From Chloroflexi bacterium UBA5189 (lineage in GTDB: Bacteria; Chloroflexota; Limnocylindria; Limnocylindrales; CSP1-4), in NCBI GenBank assembly GCA_002413045.1, contig DHWF01000017.1, positions 4,612 to 14,061 of the forward strand: 9,450 nucleotides of DNA, in the 5' to 3' direction. The notes beneath the pieces were generated by a model. The model had not been told where the DNA came from. It was given only the letters and a program-made list of their open reading frames with translations, and ran no database searches. Made by a program: the position numbers and the translations under genes. Positions 5,680 through 9,450 of the stretch are shown piece after piece (within the stretch, counting starts at the first letter, position 1; each line of letters opens with the position of its first letter).

Positions 5680-6306
5680 ATGGCCCGCTACACCGAGTCC
5701 GTCTGCCGCCTGTGCCGCCGTGAGGGCGGGAAGCTGTTCCTGAAGGGCACCCGCTGCTATTCGAAGAAGTGCTCGTTCGAGCGCCGGCCCACCCCGCCCG
5801 GCCAGCACGGCGTCCGCCGCCGCAAGATGGGCGAGTTTGGCATCCAGCTCCGCGAGAAGCAGAAGGTCCGCCGCGTGTACGGCGTCCTCGAGCGCCAGTT
5901 CCGGAACTACTTCCGGGAGGCGGAGACCCATGAGGGCGTGACCGGCGAGGCGCTGCTGCGCTCGCTGGAGACTCGCCTCGACAACGTCGTCTTCCGGCTC
6001 GGCTTCGCGTCCTCCAGGGCCCAGGCCCGCCAGCTCGTGAACCACGGCCACTTCGCGGTCAACGGCGTCCCCACGGACGTCGCGTCGTACGCCCTGAAGC
6101 CCGGCGATCGGGTGGAGGTCCGCGAGAGCCACCGCACCCGCGAGGCGTTCAAGGTCATCCGCGAGACGCTCCGCTCCCACACCGCCCCGGACTGGCTGGC
6201 GCTCGATGCGGCCAAGCTGTCCGGTTCCATCGCCAGCCTTCCCCGCCGTGACCAGATGCCGCTCGACCTGTCCGAGCAGCTCGTGGTCGAGTACTACTCG
6301 AGGTAG
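5680..6306 (+). CDS. rpsD: 30S ribosomal protein S4, zinc-binding form
   Basis: S4 is a primary 16S rRNA-binding protein that nucleates 30S body assembly and helps maintain accuracy. In many bacteria it also represses the alpha operon by binding its leader. The 208-residue product has the normal length. Its N-terminus carries Cys9, Cys12, Cys26 and Cys31 (C-x2-C-x13-C-x4-C), the zinc-binding version of S4. It is followed by RRPTPPGQHGVRRRKMGEFGIQLREKQK and the helical YGVLERQFRNYF segment. The S4 RNA-binding domain spans about residues 97-160 with RLDNVVFRLGFA, ARQLVNHGHFAVNG and LKPGDRVEV. It ends with the usual VVEYYSR. ATG 5680 follows rpsK by 4 bases; rpoA starts 8 bases after the stop. 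Whether it autoregulates here is not visible from the sequence. Confidence 0.98.
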   Translation: MARYTESVCRLCRREGGKLFLKGTRCYSKKCSFERRPTPPGQHGVRRRKMGEFGIQLREKQKVRRVYGVLERQFRNYFREAETHEGVTGEALLRSLETRLDNVVFRLGFASSRAQARQLVNHGHFAVNGVPTDVASYALKPGDRVEVRESHRTREAFKVIRETLRSHTAPDWLALDAAKLSGSIASLPRRDQMPLDLSEQLVVEYYSR

Positions 6307-6314
6307 CCCGCCAC

Positions 6315-7310
6315 ATGATCGAACTCGAAACCCCGCAGATCGAGCCCGTCGAAGAAGTCGGCACGTACGCCAAGTACGAGGTCGGCCCGTTGCAGGCCGG
6401 CTACGGCGTCACCCTCGGCAACGCCCTCCGGCGCGTGCTCCTGTCGTCCCTCGAGGGCGCGGCGGTGACGTCGCTCCAGATCCGGGACGTCTACCAGGAG
6501 TTCTCCACGATCCCCGGCGTCAAGGAGGACGTGACCCAGATCGTCCTGAACGTCAAGAAGCTGCGCATGAAGAGCTTCGCGACGCATCCGGTCCAGCTCC
6601 GGCTGACCAAGAGCGGCGCCGGCCCGGTCCTCGCGGCGGACGTCCTCGAGTCGGCCGACGTCGAGATCGTCAACCGCGACCTCGTGCTGATGACCCTCGA
6701 CTCGGACGACGTGACCATCGACATGGACATGACGGTCGAGAAGGGCGTCGGCTACCTCGGCGTCGAGCGCACCGAGGCCCTGCCGATCGGCGTCATCGCC
6801 GTCGACGCGATCTTCACCCCGGTACGCAAGGTCAACTACTGGGTCGAGAGCACCCGCGTCGGCCAGGTCACCAACTTCGACAAGCTGACCATCGAGATCG
6901 AGACCGACGGCACGATCGGGCCGGAGGAGGCGCTCAGCCGCTCCGCCTCGATCCTGATCGAGCAGTTCCGGCCCTTCGTCACGATCGGCCAGGCCACGAT
7001 GGCTGCCGACCGCGGTGTCCCCGGCATCCCGCAGCTGCCGCCGAACATGCTCGACATGCCGATCGAGGAGCTCGACCTCCCGATGCGGGCGTACAACTCG
7101 CTGAAGCGCAACAACATCGTCAAGGTGGGCCAGCTCCTCCAGCTCAAGGACGAGGACCTGCTCCGGATGCGCAACTTCGGCAAGAAGTCGCTCGACGAGA
7201 TGAAGGAGCGCCTCCGCATGCGCGGCTTCATCCTCCCGGAGACGGAAGCCTCCGAGTTCGACGGGGAGGAGTCCGAGGACGACGCCCCGTTCGAGGACGA
7301 GGACGCCTGA
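6315..7310 (+). CDS. rpoA: DNA-directed RNA polymerase subunit alpha
   Basis: The alpha subunit dimerises to start RNA polymerase assembly, and its C-terminal domain contacts UP-element DNA and activators. The 331-residue protein is full length. The N-terminal domain (about 1-235) has the diagnostic GYGVTLGNALRRVLLSSLEG at 29-48, EFSTIPGVKEDVTQIVLNVK at 62-81 and the VNYWVESTRVGQVTNFDKL region at 173-191. The C-terminal domain (about 250-306) keeps the helix-hairpin-helix DNA-binding residues equivalent to E. coli R265, N268, G296, K298, S299 and E302, seen here as R258, N261, G289, K291, S292 and E295. Ser262 takes the place of E. coli Cys269. A strongly acidic tail follows (residues 311-331, EESEDD and FEDEDA). 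ATG 6315 is 8 bases after rpsD, and the stop is 3 bases before rplQ. Identification is firm. Confidence 0.98.
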   Translation: MIELETPQIEPVEEVGTYAKYEVGPLQAGYGVTLGNALRRVLLSSLEGAAVTSLQIRDVYQEFSTIPGVKEDVTQIVLNVKKLRMKSFATHPVQLRLTKSGAGPVLAADVLESADVEIVNRDLVLMTLDSDDVTIDMDMTVEKGVGYLGVERTEALPIGVIAVDAIFTPVRKVNYWVESTRVGQVTNFDKLTIEIETDGTIGPEEALSRSASILIEQFRPFVTIGQATMAADRGVPGIPQLPPNMLDMPIEELDLPMRAYNSLKRNNIVKVGQLLQLKDEDLLRMRNFGKKSLDEMKERLRMRGFILPETEASEFDGEESEDDAPFEDEDA

Positions 7311-7313
7311 CCG

Positions 7314-7670
7314 ATGTCCTCGCACCGCATCGACGGCCGCAAGCTCGGCCGGAAGATGGGCCCGCGCCTCGCGCTGTACAAGAACTTGATGGTTTCGGTG
7401 CTGCGCTACGAGCGCGTCCGGACGACCGAGGCGAAGGCCAAGGAAATCCAGGGCCGCGTCGAGAAGGCCATCACGCTCGCGAAGCGTGGTGACCTGTCGG
7501 CGCGCCGCGCGATCATCTCGCAGTTCCCGAACGAGCCGCTCGTCGTGACCAAGCTGTTCGACGAGATCGGCCCCAAATATGCCGACCGCTCCTCGGGCTT
7601 CACCCGCATCGTCAAGATCGGGCCACGCTCGGGCGACGCCGCAGAGATCGTCCAGATCGAACTGGTATAG
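7314..7670 (+). CDS. rplQ: 50S ribosomal protein L17
   Basis: L17 is a large-subunit protein near the peptide exit tunnel. The 118-residue product matches the family: HRIDGRKLGRKMGPRLALYKNL at the N-terminus, VRTTEAKAKEIQGRVEKAITLAKRGDLSARR in the middle, and FDEIGPKYADRSSGFTRIVKIGPRSGDAAEIVQIEL at the end. It stops at the core and lacks the long C-terminal extension common in Actinomycetota, one of the hints used for placing the organism. ATG 7314 lies 3 bases after rpoA, and truA begins 2 bases after the stop, so the three are very likely co-transcribed. Identification is firm. Confidence 0.98.
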   Translation: MSSHRIDGRKLGRKMGPRLALYKNLMVSVLRYERVRTTEAKAKEIQGRVEKAITLAKRGDLSARRAIISQFPNEPLVVTKLFDEIGPKYADRSSGFTRIVKIGPRSGDAAEIVQIELV

Positions 7671-7672
7671 GC

Positions 7673-8482
7673 ATGCCCGAGAGGGCGGCACGTGGGCGGA
7701 CTGCTAGACGGTTCAGGGCCACGGTTGAATACGACGGCACGGAGTTCGCCGGGTTTCAGGCCCAACCTGATGCCCGGACCGTCCAGGGAGAGCTCGAGGC
7801 CGCGCTGGCCCGCCTGTCAGGCGGGATCCGCCAGCCGGTCATGGGCGCAGGCAGGACCGACGCCGGGGTGCACGCCACGGGCCAGGTGATCGCATTCACC
7901 TACCCGGGCAGCCTCTCGACCGAGGACCTGACCGAGGCGCTCAACGGGGTGCTTCCGCCGGATGTCGCGATCAGCGGCCTCCGACGGGCACCGATCGGGT
8001 TCAACCCACGTTACGCGGCCCGCTACCGGGAGTACCGGTATTCCATCTGGAATGGACCGCGCAGCCCGCTCCGGGAGCGCACGGCGCTCTGGGTGCGATC
8101 GGGCCTGGATGTCACCGCGATGATGCGAGCCGCGACGGCCCTCGAGGGTCGCCACGACTTCAGCGCCTTCGGCGGCACCGATCCGCAGCCGGTCCGGACC
8201 GTTTATCGGATCCGGGTCCGGCGAACCGGATCGCTGGTGACGATCGACGTGCGAGCCGACGCCTTCCTGCGCGGCATGGTGCGACGCATCGTCGCCACCC
8301 TGCTGGCGGTGGGCAGGGGTCGGCTCGAGGCCTTGGCGGTGCCGGGGCTGCTCGAGGCCGGCAGGCCGGCGCTGGACGGCGCGGCGGTACCGGCCCGGGG
8401 GCTGTGCCTCCGGCGCGTCGTCCTCGGACGACGGGATGAGCAACCGAGAACCGGAATGGACGCAGGACACGAGGAACGATGA
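7673..8482 (+). CDS. truA: tRNA pseudouridine(38-40) synthase TruA
   Basis: TruA converts uridines 38-40 of the anticodon arm of many tRNAs to pseudouridine, in the cytoplasm. The 269-residue product has the family layout: an N-terminal ATVEYDGTEFAGFQAQP strand, the catalytic motif GAGRTDAGVHATGQV with the nucleophile Asp63, FNPRYAARYREYRYSIWN, the HDFSAFGG motif, and the C-terminal ADAFLRGMVRRIVATLLAVGRG. The N-terminus has about 13 basic residues ahead of the first strand, and the C-terminus about 18 weakly conserved residues after the last strand. ATG 7673 is chosen because it is the first start after rplQ (2-base gap) and no closer in-frame start has better support. The stop overlaps rplM by 4 bases (ATGA). 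Its position between rplQ and rplM is common in Gram-positive and related phyla. Identification is firm; the exact start is likely. Confidence 0.96.
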   Translation: MPERAARGRTARRFRATVEYDGTEFAGFQAQPDARTVQGELEAALARLSGGIRQPVMGAGRTDAGVHATGQVIAFTYPGSLSTEDLTEALNGVLPPDVAISGLRRAPIGFNPRYAARYREYRYSIWNGPRSPLRERTALWVRSGLDVTAMMRAATALEGRHDFSAFGGTDPQPVRTVYRIRVRRTGSLVTIDVRADAFLRGMVRRIVATLLAVGRGRLEALAVPGLLEAGRPALDGAAVPARGLCLRRVVLGRRDEQPRTGMDAGHEER

Positions 8483-8910
8483 ACAGCAAGACGTATACCG
8501 CGCGAGAGAGCGAGATCGAACGCCACTGGTTCGTCGTGGATGCGACGGACCAGACGCTCGGTCGTCTCGCCACGCGCGTCGCCAGTGTCCTGACCGGCAA
8601 GCACAAGCCGACCTGGACCGCGAACCTGGACACCGGGGATCACGTGATCGTGCTCAATGCGCGGAAGATCTCGGTGTCTGCGGCCAAGCTCGATACGAAG
8701 CTGTACCAGCGTCACTCCGGGCACCCACAGGGGTTCAAGGAGGAGTCGCTCGGGAAGCTGCTCGAGCGACGGCCCGAGGAGGTCGTCCGACGGGCGATCA
8801 AGGGCATGCTCCCGCATACCCGGCTCGGGGCCCAGCAGCTGCGCAAGCTGAAGATCTACGCCGGTTCCGATCATCCCCATCAGGCGCAGCAGCCTGAGCC
8901 GCTCGCCTGA
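8479..8910 (+). CDS. rplM: 50S ribosomal protein L13
   Basis: L13 is an early assembly protein of the large subunit. The 143-residue product has normal length and the expected blocks: KTYTARESEIERHWFVVDATDQTLGRLAT, VASVLTGKHKPTWTANLDTGDHVIVLNA, the YQRHSGHPQGFKEES segment, RRPEEVVRRAIKGMLPHTRLG, and the C-terminal LKIYAGSDHPHQAQQPE. The ATG at 8479 overlaps the truA stop by 4 bases, and a clear ribosome binding site (GAGGA, 8471-8475) lies within the end of truA. rpsI follows after 14 bases, the near-universal L13-S9 pairing. Identification is firm. Confidence 0.98.
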   Translation: MNSKTYTARESEIERHWFVVDATDQTLGRLATRVASVLTGKHKPTWTANLDTGDHVIVLNARKISVSAAKLDTKLYQRHSGHPQGFKEESLGKLLERRPEEVVRRAIKGMLPHTRLGAQQLRKLKIYAGSDHPHQAQQPEPLA

Positions 8911-8924
8911 CGGAGAAAGCCAGC

Positions 8925-9323
8925 ATGCCGACCGCCCCGACTTTCAACTCCGGCACCGGCCGTCGAAAGACCGCCGTCGCCCGCGTCCGCCTCCTACCCG
9001 GCGAGGGCGAGATGGTGATCAACGGCCGCTCGTTCACCGAGCACTTCGGCGCGGCCATCGACGAGGCGGAGGTCCGGATGCCGTTCCGCGTCACCAACAC
9101 CGACGGTCGCTTCAACGCGATGGTCAAGGTCGAGGGTGGCGGCGTAAACGGACAGGCCGGCGCCGTGCGGCATGCGATTGCCCGCGCGCTGCTCGAGCTC
9201 GATGAGGGCCACCGGCTCGTCCTGCGCCAGGCCGGCCTCCTGACCCGCGACCCGCGGATGAAGGAGCGCAAGAAGTACGGACAGAAGGGCGCCCGGGCCC
9301 GCTTCCAGTTCTCCAAGCGCTAG
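8925..9323 (+). CDS. rpsI: 30S ribosomal protein S9
   Basis: S9 is in the head of the small subunit, and its C-terminal tail contacts the P-site tRNA. The 132-residue product has normal length. It shows the GTGRRKTAVARVRLLPGEGEMVINGR N-terminal block, KVEGGGVNGQAGAVRHAIARALLELD in the middle, the GLLTRDPRMKERKKYGQKGARARFQ segment, and the invariant terminal FSKR. ATG 8925 is preceded by GGAGAAA (8912-8918) at a good distance. It is the last recognisable gene; its TAG at 9321-9323 is followed within about 15 bases by a non-coding AT-richer repeat region, so it is probably the operon's end. Identification is firm. Confidence 0.98.
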   Translation: MPTAPTFNSGTGRRKTAVARVRLLPGEGEMVINGRSFTEHFGAAIDEAEVRMPFRVTNTDGRFNAMVKVEGGGVNGQAGAVRHAIARALLELDEGHRLVLRQAGLLTRDPRMKERKKYGQKGARARFQFSKR

Positions 9324-9338
9324 TCTGATGATTCCGGT

Positions 9339-9373
9339 AGAAGGCAGAAGGATGAAGGCAGAAGGATGAAGGA
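9339..9373. repeat. Degenerate heptamer tandem repeat, five units
   Basis: Five consecutive 7-base units of the form (A/T)GAAGG(A/C) run without interruption: AGAAGGC, AGAAGGA, TGAAGGC, AGAAGGA and TGAAGGA, followed by a partial TGAA at 9374-9377. The reverse complement of the same pattern occurs at 9392-9421. Such heptamer tracts are known as short tandemly repeated repetitive sequences in some bacteria, notably cyanobacteria. Relationship to those is not established here. Confidence 0.9.
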
Positions 9374-9421
9374 TGAAAAAAATCGGCCTTATTCATCCTT
9401 CATCCTTCTGCCTTCATCCTT
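9348..9421 (+). terminator. Perfect 30-bp inverted repeat after rpsI; candidate operon terminator or dispersed repeat
   Basis: Bases 9348-9377 are the exact reverse complement of 9392-9421, giving a 30-bp stem with a 14-base loop (9378-9391). The arms are made of the heptamer units listed separately. On the + strand the right arm is followed by TTTAATTTAAT (9420-9430), which is T-rich but not an unbroken T-run. The site is 24 bases after the rpsI stop, where an operon terminator would be expected. The stem is longer and less GC-rich than a typical intrinsic terminator, so it may instead be a member of a dispersed palindromic repeat family that also stops transcription or protects the mRNA 3' end. 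Confidence 0.5.
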
Positions 9422-9435
9422 TAATTTAATCGGCC
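9381..9435. repeat. Direct repeat AATCGGCC in the loop and downstream of the hairpin
   Basis: AATCGGCC occurs at 9381-9388, inside the hairpin loop, and again at 9428-9435, just past the right arm. The two copies bracket the right arm of the inverted repeat. The match is only 8 bases and could be chance, although this short stretch is otherwise AT-rich. Confidence 0.4.
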
Positions 9436-9450
9436 CAAACAAATCGAAAT

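Noticed and set aside
6206..7492. A 428-codon plus-strand frame overlapping rpoA in another phase
   Set aside because: The product is almost entirely Arg, Pro, Gly, His and Asp, typical of an out-of-frame read of a GC-rich gene, and rpoA is certain in the other frame.
6294..7691. A 465-codon open frame on the minus strand opposite rpoA and rplQ
   Set aside because: It mirrors two unmistakable genes, its product is Asp/Arg/Leu/Val-rich with no recognisable motif, and long antisense frames are expected in high-GC DNA with strong third-position bias.
9339..9421. CRISPR array
   Set aside because: The units are 7 bases, contiguous and without unique spacers, and the second set is an inverted copy. 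This is a tandem and inverted repeat, not a CRISPR.

Overview
This window is a dense, one-strand run of housekeeping genes from a high-GC bacterium. It covers the distal part of the spc ribosomal protein operon, the alpha operon and the L13/S9 pair. The order is rpsE (3' part), rpmD, rplO, secY, adk, map, infA, rpmJ, rpsM, rpsK, rpsD, rpoA, rplQ, truA, rplM, rpsI. All sixteen genes are on the + strand, and all but rpsE are complete. The presence of rpsD inside the alpha operon, the truA-rplM-rpsI tail, the high GC content and the protein sequences (RpoA, IF-1, a short L17, an L15 with a long Ala/Lys/Pro tail) fit a high-GC Chloroflexota lineage best. Actinomycetota is the main alternative. This placement is an inference from gene order and general sequence look, not from a phylogeny.

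Layout: positions 2-4249 carry rpsE', rpmD, rplO, secY, adk and map, with gaps of 20 bases or less and overlaps of 4 to 11 bases. A 257-base gap (4250-4506) follows and is the only real break. It holds two short hairpins and a plausible sigma70-type promoter, so infA and the genes after it probably have their own promoter as well as any read-through. Positions 4507-7670 carry infA, rpmJ (a 37-codon gene with a TTG start), rpsM, rpsK, rpsD, rpoA and rplQ. Positions 7673-9323 carry truA, rplM and rpsI, again tightly packed. The last roughly 125 bases (9324-9450) change abruptly to AT-richer, non-coding DNA. They contain degenerate 7-base tandem repeats folded into a perfect 30-bp inverted repeat, which may act as the end-of-operon terminator or belong to a dispersed repeat family.

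Function: the genes make ribosomal proteins of both subunits, the translocon channel SecY, adenylate kinase, methionine aminopeptidase, initiation factor IF-1, the RNA polymerase alpha subunit and the tRNA pseudouridine synthase TruA. Together they couple ribosome supply, transcription, nascent-chain processing and secretion, a conserved bacterial arrangement. I found no new biological system. The points worth a second look are modest: the terminal repeat/hairpin, the 120-residue low-complexity tail of L15, a missing zinc-ligand cysteine in the adenylate kinase lid, a small insertion in methionine aminopeptidase, and the leader region of infA.
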